DNA of 64,000 bases from F0422 sp003992255 (GTDB lineage Bacteria > Bacillota > Negativicutes > Veillonellales > Veillonellaceae). The DNA is taken from positions 105,681 to 169,680 of the forward strand of contig NZ_RQVA01000003.1 of NCBI RefSeq assembly GCF_003992255.1, given 5' to 3'. The translations under genes and the position numbers were made by a program. Of this stretch, positions 53,262 to 61,530 are shown in pieces. Below the pieces are notes generated by a model that was not told the DNA's origin, did not search any database, and saw only the letters and a program-made list of their open reading frames with translations. How positions within the stretch are numbered: position 1 is the first letter of the stretch; each line of letters begins with the position of its first letter.

Positions 53262-53325
53262 AAAAGAACGACAAAATGTATGCACTTACTAGATTAGTGG
53301 TTAATACGATAGATGTCGTTCTTTT
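53262..53325 (-). terminator. terminator of the aro operon
   Basis: AAAAGAACGACA (53262-53273) pairs perfectly with TGTCGTTCTTTT (53314-53325). On the minus strand the stem ends in a T tract. It lies about 100 nt after the aroE-aroK stop. Confidence 0.75.
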
Positions 53326-53425
53326 GTATGTTACTTTTCTATATGTATGTCAATATAGGAATAAAAATTAGCGGCTAATACATATTTACATGCACGTAAG
53401 GTATATATAAAGTATAGATGCTAAG

Positions 53426-54661
53426 TTACACTAAGTTTTTATATAAGTCATCTAGGATGCATTGCGCCACCGTTTCTGGAGTTCCATTATTTAAAACTTG
53501 TACTTGTCGGAATGTTGCATACAGTGCTGCTCGTTCATTGTACAATTGTTGTAATCGTTCTATGCCACCAGAAGAGAGAACGCGGCCTGTTGTATCCAGT
53601 TCTTCTAAGGGACGATAAATTTCGTAGATACGTCCATTTTGCCGTAGAGGAGCAAAGTTTTCTGGTATGGTAACAGCACCGCCACCTGTAGAGATGAGGA
53701 GACCTGTTTGTTTGCCTACATCGGCAATAATCTTTGCTTCTATAGTGCGGAATGCAGGCTCACCGTGAGTCAAAATATAATCGCTTATGGAACCGACTTC
53801 CTCTGTAATACGATTGTCTATGTCTACTAGTGTTCGCCCTGTTAGCTTTGCTAAAGCTTCGCCAATGGTACTCTTACCAGATCCAGGCATGCCGATTAAG
53901 ACGATGTTTTCTTGGACTTGTCGAAACTGTTTGTATAGATCTACAAGGATACTTTCATCATAGGTACGACCTAAAAATAGAGCGCTAGCGGCAATGGCTT
54001 GGGCTAATAAGAAGATGAGGCCATTCACATGAGGGATACCCAATGTTTCGGCTTCTAATAAAATCCCTGTGCGATGTGGATTGTATACTAAGTCTATCAC
54101 CCCTTCCAATCGTGTGAATGGGGCTAACTGAATACTTTGATTAGGACAGTGGGGATACATGCCCACAGGTGTACAGTTGATGATAATTTGTGCTCGCTCG
54201 TAAAACTGTGCGATGTGCTCATATTTAGGGAATTGATGACGGCTGATATGGGTAATGGATGCTGCGCCTAGACGCTCTAAGGCAACATGAACTGTATTTG
54301 AAGAAGCCCCATCACCTAGGATGAGGCAATGTTTTCCTTTGACGACAATATTAGACCAAGATAGCGTAGCCAAGAATCCATCATAATCCGTGTTAGTTCC
54401 ATACCAGGAACCATTTTTTTGTCTTACCATAGTATTTACACAACCAATGGACTCTGCTATATCACTAATGCGTTGACAAGCTTGCATGGCATTGATTTTA
54501 TAGGGAATAGTAATATTCAAGCCTTGTAAGTCAGAACGATTAAAAAAATCTTGTAGTTGGTCTGGTTCCATTTCAAATATGTCATAGGATGTATTTCCTA
54601 AGGCTTTATGAATCATGGGGGAGTAGGTATGACCAAGGGTGCGACCTAATAATCCAAACAT
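53426..54661 (-). CDS. aroEK: bifunctional shikimate dehydrogenase / shikimate kinase fusion
   Basis: A 411-residue fusion catalysing two consecutive or near-consecutive steps of the shikimate pathway. Residues 1-~245 are AroE: SPMIHKAL substrate loop, catalytic Lys55 in NITIPYK and Asp92 in GTNTDYDGF, and INCTPVGMYP. The NADP-binding loop reads LILGDGASSN instead of the usual GAGGAS. Residues ~250-411 are AroK: P-loop GMPGSGKST (257-265), DIDNRITEE and STGGGAV. No stop or frameshift separates the halves, so this is a real fusion. The ATG follows the aroC stop directly, with GGAGGT inside aroC. It is the last gene of the operon. Confidence 0.92.
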   Translation of the reverse strand: MFGLLGRTLGHTYSPMIHKALGNTSYDIFEMEPDQLQDFFNRSDLQGLNITIPYKINAMQACQRISDIAESIGCVNTMVRQKNGSWYGTNTDYDGFLATLSWSNIVVKGKHCLILGDGASSNTVHVALERLGAASITHISRHQFPKYEHIAQFYERAQIIINCTPVGMYPHCPNQSIQLAPFTRLEGVIDLVYNPHRTGILLEAETLGIPHVNGLIFLLAQAIAASALFLGRTYDESILVDLYKQFRQVQENIVLIGMPGSGKSTIGEALAKLTGRTLVDIDNRITEEVGSISDYILTHGEPAFRTIEAKIIADVGKQTGLLISTGGGAVTIPENFAPLRQNGRIYEIYRPLEELDTTGRVLSSGGIERLQQLYNERAALYATFRQVQVLNNGTPETVAQCILDDLYKNLV

Positions 54662-55786
54662 TTACACCTCCAACGTACGATGACTGAAATGACGGAATGC
54701 ATGTGGATCATGCTCCAGTACAAAATCTAAGAGCACAAGAGCCGTTAAGGCTTCTACCACAGGAACGGCACGTAGTGCTACACAAGGATCATGACGGCCT
54801 TTAATCTGCAACAGTTCAGGGCTATGCTTGCTTAGTGAGACGGAAGATTGCTCATGGTAAATGGATGGCGTAGGTTTGATACCAACCTGCATGACGAGAG
54901 GCATACCATTAGTAATACCACCTTGGATACCACCGCTGTTATTTTTCTCTGTACGAATCCCTTCGTCAGTGATGATAAACGGATCATTTTGCTCACTGCC
55001 ACGAGAGGAACAACCAGGGAAACCAGACCCGAAGGAGATGCCTTTCACCGCAGGCATACCAAAGAGTGTAGCCCCTAAGCGATTTTCTATGCCATCATAA
55101 TTGGGATTCCCCATGCCAACAGGTAAACCGGTAGCAAATACTTCTACGATACCACCAGTGGAATCGCCAGATGTTTTTAGTTCTAGCACGAGTTGCTCTG
55201 CTGCATGGCGTTGTACACGATCTAACATAGGAATGGCTTCTGTGCTGATACTAGCGAGTTTATCCATAGGTGGATTGGTATAATCGACAGGTACATCTTG
55301 GACAGGGCCCACTTGTGCTAAGCGGGCTCGTACGTGAATGCCAATGGATTCTAATAGTTGTATAGCAATGCCACCAGCTACGCACACAGGAGCTGTAATG
55401 CGAGCAGAAAAATGGCCGCCCCCACGCATATCCACATAGTCGCCATAGCGCATGCGTGCTGTGTAATCCGCATGGGATGGGCGTGGTACATCTCGCAAAT
55501 TATCGTAATCACCACTTTGTTGTGATGTATTTTGAATGGTAAAAGCCAAAGGAGATCCGCTCAGTCTGCCTTGTACGATACCAGCTTGAAACTCAGGGAT
55601 ATCTGCTTCTTTTCGTTGAGTTTGTAATTGATGTTGACCGGGAGCCCGTCGTTTTAGGAAATCTTGCAAGGTTTCTAGATTGACTGGAAACCCACAAGGA
55701 AGTCCGTCCACAACTCCGCCAATAGCTTGACCGTGAGAAGCTCCAAAGGTGGAGACTTTCACAGTACGACCGAAATAGGATGCCAT
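54662..55786 (-). CDS. aroC: chorismate synthase
   Basis: A 374-residue FMN-dependent enzyme that converts 5-enolpyruvylshikimate-3-phosphate to chorismate, the branch point for Phe, Tyr and Trp. Family blocks: FGASHGQAIGGVVDGLPCGFPV, KRRAPGQ, RPSHADYTARMRYG, RGGGHFSARITA, GGIQGGITNGMPLVMQVGIKPTPS and GRHDPCVALRAVPVVEA. It lies 26 nt after aroA and abuts aroE-aroK. Confidence 0.97.
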   Translation of the reverse strand: MASYFGRTVKVSTFGASHGQAIGGVVDGLPCGFPVNLETLQDFLKRRAPGQHQLQTQRKEADIPEFQAGIVQGRLSGSPLAFTIQNTSQQSGDYDNLRDVPRPSHADYTARMRYGDYVDMRGGGHFSARITAPVCVAGGIAIQLLESIGIHVRARLAQVGPVQDVPVDYTNPPMDKLASISTEAIPMLDRVQRHAAEQLVLELKTSGDSTGGIVEVFATGLPVGMGNPNYDGIENRLGATLFGMPAVKGISFGSGFPGCSSRGSEQNDPFIITDEGIRTEKNNSGGIQGGITNGMPLVMQVGIKPTPSIYHEQSSVSLSKHSPELLQIKGRHDPCVALRAVPVVEALTALVLLDFVLEHDPHAFRHFSHRTLEV

Positions 55787-55812
55787 AATTACTCCTTACT
55801 TGTTAAATACGT

Positions 55813-57078
55813 TTATATGCTATGCGTTTCGCCACCCAATCGTTTCCAATCTGTAAAGAAATGAGGGTATGATTTACTGATGGCTTCGCTGTCCTTTAGA
55901 ATCATAGGGGATGTAGCGATGAGGGCGTTTAATGCACCAGCCATGACGAGGCGATGGTCGTTGACACAGTCCACGGTGCCTCCCATAAGAGTACCTGTTC
56001 CAGTGATGTATAGATTATCTCCTTCGATACGAACGGTGCCTCCAGAATCACGGACTAATTGTGCCACCGCTTCTAAACGATCTGATTCCTTTAATCGAAG
56101 TCGAGCCCCATTGATGAAAGAAGATTCGCCTTCTATGGAGCAAGCTAAGCTAGAAAGAATAGGTAATAAATCTGGCATTTGTTCTAAATTTACATGGATT
56201 GGCTCATGCGCTTTGCCACTGACTGTTATAGCAGTGCTATCCCAAGTACAAGTGACACCAGCACTTTCCAGAATGGAAAGAATCCGTTTATCTGCCTGTA
56301 CAGAATTTGGACGCAAGCCTGTGACAGTGATAGATTGACCTGTCATAGCGGCCGCCACTAACCAAATAGCACCATTGGACCAATCTCCTTCAATAGGGTA
56401 TTGTTCGTTGCCGTGGAAGTACTGATTCTCTTCGATGGTAAAACGTGGATGCCCCTCTTTGGTGGAGCCTTCTGTTACGTGTACACCAAAGTCTTTCATC
56501 GTTTCTATGGTTAATGTTACATAGTCTTTTGATTGTAAGGAACTCGTGCAATTTACGGTGGTATGTTCTAGTTGTGGAGCCGCCAGAAGAAGACCGGAGA
56601 AGAATTGAGAGCTTACGGACCCCGTCATGGAGAAGGTACCACCTTGTAATCGTCCTGTCATAGTGAAAGGTGGGGCCTCTTGCGAAAAGGATACTCCATG
56701 AGATTTCATTTCACTGAGCAATGGTTCTAAAGGTCGTTCTGGTAGACGCCCTTTGGCATCGACCTCCACAGTGTCGCAAATAGAAGTGGACACAGGTAAG
56801 AGCAAGCGCAAGGTCGTGCCTGATTCGTGTGGCAATACATGTCCCATAGTAGGAACAGAGCCCGGAGTGACATGAGCCACACCATTTTCATAGGTGATCG
56901 TTGCGCCAAGGGATCGTAGTGAATCCATAGTAGCATCAATGTCCTTAGAAGAATGGGAAATTAAAATAGTGCTAGGACTCGTTGCTAAAGAGGCTGCGAT
57001 AAGTGCCCGATGGGCGTGTGCTTTCGCAGGAATTGATGGAATTGTGCCACGTAAGAGCACATTGGAAACATGTTGCAT
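55813..57078 (-). CDS. aroA: 3-phosphoshikimate 1-carboxyvinyltransferase (EPSP synthase)
   Basis: A 421-residue enzyme that transfers enolpyruvyl from PEP to shikimate-3-phosphate. Blocks seen: SIPAKAHAHRALIAASLA (substrate Lys/Arg region), ESGTTLRLLLPV, GRLPERPLEPL, GSVSSQFFSGLLLAAP and LRLKESDRLEAVA. The usual GNAGT and RPM motifs are replaced by ESGTT, placing it outside the classic class I sequence. It has AAAGGA before the ATG and is separated from aroB by 185 nt, so a local promoter is possible. Confidence 0.94.
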   Translation of the reverse strand: MQHVSNVLLRGTIPSIPAKAHAHRALIAASLATSPSTILISHSSKDIDATMDSLRSLGATITYENGVAHVTPGSVPTMGHVLPHESGTTLRLLLPVSTSICDTVEVDAKGRLPERPLEPLLSEMKSHGVSFSQEAPPFTMTGRLQGGTFSMTGSVSSQFFSGLLLAAPQLEHTTVNCTSSLQSKDYVTLTIETMKDFGVHVTEGSTKEGHPRFTIEENQYFHGNEQYPIEGDWSNGAIWLVAAAMTGQSITVTGLRPNSVQADKRILSILESAGVTCTWDSTAITVSGKAHEPIHVNLEQMPDLLPILSSLACSIEGESSFINGARLRLKESDRLEAVAQLVRDSGGTVRIEGDNLYITGTGTLMGGTVDCVNDHRLVMAGALNALIATSPMILKDSEAISKSYPHFFTDWKRLGGETHSI

Positions 57079-57143
57079 AGGAATCCTTTCTGTTATGGTT
57101 GTGCTATCACCATGGGATGATGATTACAAGATAACGATAAAAG

Positions 57144-57164
57144 GTAAAACGTAAAACGTAAAAT
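57144..57164. repeat. short tandem heptamer repeat between aroB and aroA
   Basis: GTAAAAC occurs twice in tandem and is followed by GTAAAAT and GTAATTT. The 185-nt gap otherwise holds no gene. Confidence 0.5.
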
Positions 57165-57263
57165 GTAATTTGTTTAGTATATGATACATACCAACGCTAG
57201 AATGTGTGTCTATCCTAATTAGTTTTGTTATGGATACTAACAATAAAATATTGAGTACTATAC

Positions 57264-58319
57264 TTATATATGGCAGTAGGTAGCAAGTTCTTGGAAGGTT
57301 ACTTGTTTTAGTACCGATGTGCCATACCCTGTAGGAACCACGATGGTAATAGAAGAACCAGATGCTTTTTTGTCATGACTGGCTTCTTCTAAAATTACAT
57401 CTTTTGGAATCGTCGTTGTGGTTGGTAATTGGTGGGAAAGTAATAAGTTTTCAATCATAGGAATTATGGTAGGCTCGAGCTCCTTGTGTACTATAGCACC
57501 TTTTGCCATGATAAGCAATCCCAATGCAACAGCATTACCGTGAGGGATGGTGAAAGCACTACCGTGTTCGATGCCATGTCCAAAGGTATGACCTAAGTTC
57601 AAGGTGGCACGAAGGCCACTTTCTTTTTCATCTACTTCCACCACATGGGCTTTGATACGCACACATTGCGAGATGATGGAGTCCACATCTTCAGGATACT
57701 GTAAGAGCGGTCGTTCACGAAGTTGATCTAACAATTCGGGATGTCCTAAGAAACCATATTTGATGATTTCCCCACATCCATTAATCCATTCTTCTTTAGG
57801 TAAAGTGGAGAGTGTTTCTGGATCGCAGAGAACAAGGATAGGTTGTTTGAAAGCACCCCATAAATTTTTACCGCACCCTAGGTTAACTGCTGTTTTACCA
57901 CCTACAGAGGAATCGACGGCTGCTAATAAAGAGGTAGGTACTTGTACATAATCGATACCTCGTAAGTAGGTAGCAGCAGCGAACCCAGCAAGGTCGCCGA
58001 CGACGCCACCACCTAACGCGATGATGAGGTCTTTACGAGTCAATTTTGCGTTTCCTAATGTTTCTATTAGATCTATGAGACGATGGCCGTTCTTTTCACT
58101 TTCACCGTGAGGGAAGGTGTAAGTATGAATGGTGTAGCCTGCTGCTTCTAGAGATTTAGAAACTGTAGATGCATAGAGAGGGCCCACATTGTCATCGGTG
58201 ACAATCATGACGGAACAAGTGGGTTTGATAGGTTGCAAGTACTCAGCTATACGAGACAAGCTATTCCGTTCGATAATGACATCGTAAGCAGTGGAGGCTT
58301 GAATATGAATCGTATCCAT
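57264..58319 (-). CDS. aroB: 3-dehydroquinate synthase
   Basis: A 351-residue NAD- and metal-dependent enzyme that cyclises DAHP to 3-dehydroquinate. Motifs: FPHGESEKNG (NAD region), LGGGVVGDLAGFAAATYLRGIDYVQVPTSLLAAVDSSVGGKTAVN, GEIIKYGFLG, and the metal-binding histidines in NLGHTFGHGIEH and IPHGNAVALG. It follows aroF by 9 nt. Confidence 0.96.
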   Translation of the reverse strand: MDTIHIQASTAYDVIIERNSLSRIAEYLQPIKPTCSVMIVTDDNVGPLYASTVSKSLEAAGYTIHTYTFPHGESEKNGHRLIDLIETLGNAKLTRKDLIIALGGGVVGDLAGFAAATYLRGIDYVQVPTSLLAAVDSSVGGKTAVNLGCGKNLWGAFKQPILVLCDPETLSTLPKEEWINGCGEIIKYGFLGHPELLDQLRERPLLQYPEDVDSIISQCVRIKAHVVEVDEKESGLRATLNLGHTFGHGIEHGSAFTIPHGNAVALGLLIMAKGAIVHKELEPTIIPMIENLLLSHQLPTTTTIPKDVILEEASHDKKASGSSITIVVPTGYGTSVLKQVTFQELATYCHI

Positions 58320-58328
58320 AGGAGTGAC

Positions 58329-59336
58329 CTATTTATGACCTAATGCGTCACGTAATGTCAACACTTGGTTTGCCAAAGTAGCGAATTGCTCTGGGCGTAA
58401 GGATTGCGGACCATCGCATAATGCTTTTTCTGGATTGTTGTGAACTTCAATCATTAAACCATCAGCACCGCCACCAACAGAGGCTAAGGACAGGGACGGA
58501 ACCATACGGCTCATACCAGCTGCATGACTTGGGTCCATGATGATTGGTAAGTGGGATAACTCGTGCATCATTGGAATAGCAGTTACATCTAAAGTATTAC
58601 GAGTGCGTGTTTCGAAGGTGCGAATACCGCGCTCGCAAAGAACGATTTGTTCATTCCCTTCGCTCATGATATACTCCGCAGCCATTAACCATTCTTCGTA
58701 TGTTGCACATAGACCACGTTTTAATAAGATTGGTTTGCGCAATTTACCAACTTCTTTTAACAAGTTGAAGTTTTGCATATTACGAGCGCCGATTTGTAGC
58801 ATATCTACATTATCGAAGTATTCCAATTGGGAGATATCCATGACTTCAGATACGATAGGTAGACCAGTTTCTTTCTTAGCAGCTTCTAATAAGGCTAAAC
58901 CACTTGGTCCCATACCTTGGAAAGAGTATGGAGAAGTACGAGGTTTGAAAGCGCCACCACGAAGGATACCAGCGCCAGCTGCTTTCACAGCTTTGGCTAC
59001 TTCGATGACTTGTTCTGGTGTTTCTACGGAACAAGGACCAGCGATGATAGTGAAGTGACCGCCACCGATTTTAGCATCCCCTACCGTAACCACAGTGTCT
59101 TGTGGATGGAACTTACGATTTGCTTTTTTGAAAGGCTCCTGAATACGCATTACTTTTTCTACGTATGGAAGGGATTCAATAACGCGTAAGTCGACACGGG
59201 ATGTATCACCGATTAAACCGATAATATCTTGTTGTTCTCCATGGACAGGATGTAATGTAACGCCAGTGGCTTCTAGTAGTTGACGTAGTTCTGCAATTTG
59301 TGCTTTAGTTGCTGTAGTGTGTAATCGAATAATCAT
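58329..59336 (-). CDS. aroF: 3-deoxy-7-phosphoheptulonate (DAHP) synthase, type I-beta with ferredoxin-like regulatory domain
   Basis: A 335-residue enzyme that commits PEP and erythrose-4-phosphate to the shikimate pathway. The N-terminal ~75 residues (MIIRLHTTATKAQIAELRQLLEATG) form the ferredoxin-like domain that gives feedback inhibition in Thermotoga-type enzymes. The catalytic barrel has IIAGPCSVETPEQ, GGAFKPRTSPYSFQG, LQIGARNMQNFNLL, LLKRGLCATYEEWLMAAEYI, CERGIRTFE and IMDPSHAAG. AGGAGG precedes the ATG. It is the first structural gene behind an aromatic attenuator. Confidence 0.96.
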   Translation of the reverse strand: MIIRLHTTATKAQIAELRQLLEATGVTLHPVHGEQQDIIGLIGDTSRVDLRVIESLPYVEKVMRIQEPFKKANRKFHPQDTVVTVGDAKIGGGHFTIIAGPCSVETPEQVIEVAKAVKAAGAGILRGGAFKPRTSPYSFQGMGPSGLALLEAAKKETGLPIVSEVMDISQLEYFDNVDMLQIGARNMQNFNLLKEVGKLRKPILLKRGLCATYEEWLMAAEYIMSEGNEQIVLCERGIRTFETRTRNTLDVTAIPMMHELSHLPIIMDPSHAAGMSRMVPSLSLASVGGGADGLMIEVHNNPEKALCDGPQSLRPEQFATLANQVLTLRDALGHK

Positions 59337-59404
59337 AATGTCCTCCTAAAATAAATCTTTCATGTATTGCATAGGTAATCTTGAGTGGTGGTATAGGAAG
59401 ATAT

Positions 59405-59447
59405 AACAAAAAGGGCTACCCGCCTATACCTAGTACGGGTAGCCCTT
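59405..59447 (-). terminator. attenuator terminator of the aro operon
   Basis: On the minus strand the 12-nt arm 59447-59436 pairs perfectly with 59422-59411 (AAGGGCTACCCG type) and runs into T5. It lies between the leader peptide and aroF. Its 5' arm contains TACCCG (59441-59436), which can instead pair with CGGGTA (59512-59507) in the leader-peptide mRNA. Confidence 0.88.
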
Positions 59448-59483
59448 ACCACTATTTAAAGCCACTCAGTGATGATACCTGAA

Positions 59484-59579
59484 TTAGCGTAGCTCAAATA
59501 GTTCTTTACCCGCATTGTGGATAAAGAACCAATAAAATGTATTTGCATTTGTTGTAGCTAAATTGATTTGGTTCATCAT
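59484..59579 (-). CDS. aroL-leader: aromatic leader peptide of the aro operon
   Basis: A 31-residue peptide with AAAGGAG ahead of a double ATG. Residues 15-19 are Phe-Tyr-Trp-Phe-Phe (codons at 59537-59523), so all three aromatic amino acids occur consecutively. The codons lie in the 5' arm of a hairpin (59529-59501) whose 3' arm can alternatively trap the terminator. A ribosome waiting for any aromatic aminoacyl-tRNA would disrupt the first hairpin and prevent termination. This is classic ribosome-mediated attenuation. The symbol is descriptive only. Confidence 0.88.
   Translation of the reverse strand: MMNQINLATTNANTFYWFFIHNAGKELFELR
59501..59529 (-). promoter_or_regulatory. pause/antiterminator segment in the aro leader
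   Basis: GTTCTTTA (in 59529-59519) pairs with TAAAGAAC (59508-59501), and CC with GG inside, giving the 1:2 hairpin. Segment 2 also carries CGGGTA (59512-59507), complementary to TACCCG in the terminator's 5' arm, with two further pairs upstream (T-A and G-U). Confidence 0.75.
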
Positions 59580-59612
59580 TGTTGTGACTCCTTTCTTTCA
59601 ATAATTGCGTTT

Positions 59613-59641
59613 AGTATACTCTTTTTATATGAGTTTGGCAA
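59613..59641 (-). promoter_or_regulatory. promoter of the aro operon leader
   Basis: TTGCCA (59641-59636) and TATACT (59618-59613) on the minus strand, 17 nt apart; transcription would start near 59606, about 27 nt before the leader start codon. Confidence 0.75.
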
Positions 59642-59650
59642 GAGTAAATT

Positions 59651-60220
59651 TTACATATAGAGATGATTAAATGTATCAACAATTAAGTCAATTGTATAAT
59701 ATTTTATAGTATGGTTTCTATTGTAAATGGGAAGGATACTTAAATAATATGTATGGCTACCATTAATCCATTTAGCGGATCTATATATGTCTAAATTATT
59801 CATTGAATCTTTTGGAGAGCCATAATGATTTCCTAGAGTATTATACATAGAGTCATAAATTTGAATTGCATTCTCTTTATTTTTAGAGTTGAAACGGCTA
59901 GTAATAGTACGAACATGGTTTGTATTATCAAAGGTTGCAAAAGAAGTTTGGGTTAAATTATAATCGGGCTGTTCTCTTTGAATAGCAAAAAAATTAGATT
60001 CATTGCTGATTTCCCAACCAGTAACATTTGTAAAATTCTGATATAGATCACTTTTGGGCATGCCAATATACATTGTATGGATATACTCAGGATTATCACT
60101 AATCGCCTTGGCCTCTTTTATAGGATCAAAAGCATTGATTTGTGAATAAGAAAGTAGTGTGATGCATAATGCCATACAGGCTATCGAAAAACTTTTGAAA
60201 GGTGATACTGAAGTGCTCAT
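59651..60220 (-). CDS. small exported protein of unknown function
   Basis: A 189-residue protein with a hydrophobic signal (SIACMALCITLLSYSQINA) predicted to be cleaved near residue 31-32. The mature part is polar and rich in Asn, Tyr and Thr, with IGMPKSDLYQNFTNVTGWEI resembling the start of small periplasmic SmpA/BamE-like or lipocalin-like domains (MPKSDLY..F), but the match is too weak to name. The ATG at 60220 with GAGGT is preferred over 60247. It is transcribed in the same direction as the aro operon but ends only 10 nt before the aro promoter. Confidence 0.6.
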   Translation of the reverse strand: MSTSVSPFKSFSIACMALCITLLSYSQINAFDPIKEAKAISDNPEYIHTMYIGMPKSDLYQNFTNVTGWEISNESNFFAIQREQPDYNLTQTSFATFDNTNHVRTITSRFNSKNKENAIQIYDSMYNTLGNHYGSPKDSMNNLDIYRSAKWINGSHTYYLSILPIYNRNHTIKYYTIDLIVDTFNHLYM

Positions 60221-60389
60221 GGACAATACCTCATTGTAATAACTCAATATAATTATATTTTTAAAGCATAGGAAAAAGAGTTACAGATTCTGTTGTTTTA
60301 AGAACCTGTTCTTGACTCTTATTATACTACGTATATGTATTTTATAGAAAGGTGGGTAAATAGATTATTCTATACTAAATAAGGGAAGT

Positions 60390-60765
60390 AAAGTCCGTAA
60401 TCTTGTAGGTGGTGCAAATCCAACAGCAGCAGGGACAATTCATCCTATCGATGCGCGCCCTATTACGATTTAAAACTATACTGGTTTTGTAAGGGCTGAT
60501 TACAAACCAGGTGTTCCAGCAAGCGAAGCTGGCAAAGGTCGGATCATATATGGATCCTAGTGTAGAATTCATTGTAGGTCGTTTGAACGACGTATCCTAT
60601 GATGCTAATATTGTTAATGGTGGATCTATGCATGTGAAAGCTGATGCGGTTAACTCTGCGGTAGGTCGATTGGGATTTGGCATTGGCATAGAAACAGAAA
60701 CATCCAACATCTTTGCAAAACTCGAATTGGCTCATGAATTCTCAAGTAAGGTTAATACGATATAA
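60390..60765 (+). pseudogene. decayed autotransporter remnant
   Basis: Three fragments in changing frames. The first, from 60390, reads KVRNLVGGANPTAAGTIHPI and stops at 60471-60473. The second reads NYTGFVRADYKPGVPASEAG. After a frameshift near 60530 comes VGSYMDPSVEFIVGRLNDVSY, followed by NIVNGGSMHVKADAVNSAVG and GRLGFGIGIETETSNIFAK. The last part is typical of an autotransporter translocator barrel. It stops at 60765 before the usual barrel end, so the fragment cannot make a complete protein. No start or passenger is left. Confidence 0.7.
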
Positions 60766-60785
60766 CTTTTAATTAAATCTTGCAT

Positions 60786-60820
60786 TAATAGTCCTTATAG
60801 CGTATGCTGTAAGGGCTATT
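60786..60820 (+). terminator. hairpin between the autotransporter remnant and the phosphatase gene
   Basis: AATAG.CCTTA.AGC pairs with GCT.TAAGG.CTATT over a GTAT loop. No T tract is present. It may be the old terminator of the decayed gene. Confidence 0.5.
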
Positions 60821-60839
60821 AGTATGTAAGGAGTATAGT

Positions 60840-61295
60840 ATGGTAAAAGTCTTATTTATCTGTCATGGAAATATTTGTCGTTCTACGATGGCAGAGTTTT
60901 ATATGAAGCATATCGTTAACAAGCAAGGTTTAACCGATTCTATTTATATTGAATCCGCTGCTACATCTCGTGAGGAGATAGGAAATGATACCCATTATGG
61001 AACTAAGCAAAAATTAGATGAAATGGATATCCCCTATACTCGTCGTAAGGCCCGTCAAGTAACGATGGATGATTACCGTAAGTTTGATTACCTCATTATA
61101 ATGGATGAAAATAATGCACGAAACTTACGTCTAATTATTGATGATGTTGACCATAAGGTGTATAAGGCTATGACCTTTGTTGGAGAAAGCCGAGATGTAA
61201 AAGACCCGTGGTATACGGGGAATTTTGACGAAACTTATGATGATATAAGTCGTAGCTGTGATGCCTTATTAGAGTTGATCAAAGAGCAATTATAA
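60840..61295 (+). CDS. low-molecular-weight protein tyrosine phosphatase
   Basis: A 151-residue phosphatase with the active-site loop CX5R(S) in ICHGNICRS (Cys8, Arg14) near the N-terminus and the general-acid aspartate in DPWYTGNFDETYDDI. In bacteria these enzymes often act on tyrosine kinases of polysaccharide export or on arginine phosphate; no kinase is adjacent. AAGGAG precedes the ATG and a terminator follows at 61319-61358. Confidence 0.93.
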   Translation: MVKVLFICHGNICRSTMAEFYMKHIVNKQGLTDSIYIESAATSREEIGNDTHYGTKQKLDEMDIPYTRRKARQVTMDDYRKFDYLIIMDENNARNLRLIIDDVDHKVYKAMTFVGESRDVKDPWYTGNFDETYDDISRSCDALLELIKEQL

Positions 61296-61318
61296 GAAAA
61301 ATATACAATGTAATAAGA

Positions 61319-61358
61319 CCCCAGTGTTATCTGAATTAGATATAACATTGGGGATTTT
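61319..61358 (+). terminator. intrinsic terminator after the phosphatase gene
   Basis: CCCCAGTGTTAT (61319-61330) pairs with ATAACATTGGGG (61342-61353; one G-U), followed by TTTTT. Confidence 0.85.
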
Positions 61359-61396
61359 TATAGAAATTCAAATTGGGCTCAAAGTTTGGCTCAAAT

Positions 61397-61429
61397 GCAA
61401 AAAATAGATTCTCAACAACGGTGAGAATC
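61397..61429 (-). terminator. terminator of the tRNA-Arg gene
   Basis: On the minus strand GATTCTCA (61429-61422) pairs with TGAGAATC (61414-61407), followed by a T tract over 61405-61399. Confidence 0.8.
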
Positions 61430-61441
61430 CAGTCATATCAA

Positions 61442-61516
61442 TGGTGCGCCTAGCAGGAATCGAACCTGCGCACCCGGTTCCGGAGACCGGCGCTCTATCC
61501 CCTGAGCTATAGGCGC
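61442..61516 (-). tRNA. tRNA-Arg (anticodon CCG)
   Basis: The minus strand folds into a complete cloverleaf: acceptor GCGCCTA/TAGGCGC, D arm GCTCAGGGGATAGAGC, anticodon arm CCGGT-CTCCGGA-ACCGG with anticodon CCG (reads CGG), T arm with GGTTCGATTCC, and an encoded CCA end. A promoter with TTGTCC (61559-61554) and TATACT (61536-61531), 17 nt apart, lies directly upstream and a terminator directly downstream, so it is a single-gene unit. Confidence 0.97.
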
Positions 61517-61530
61517 TTGTATACCGTTAA

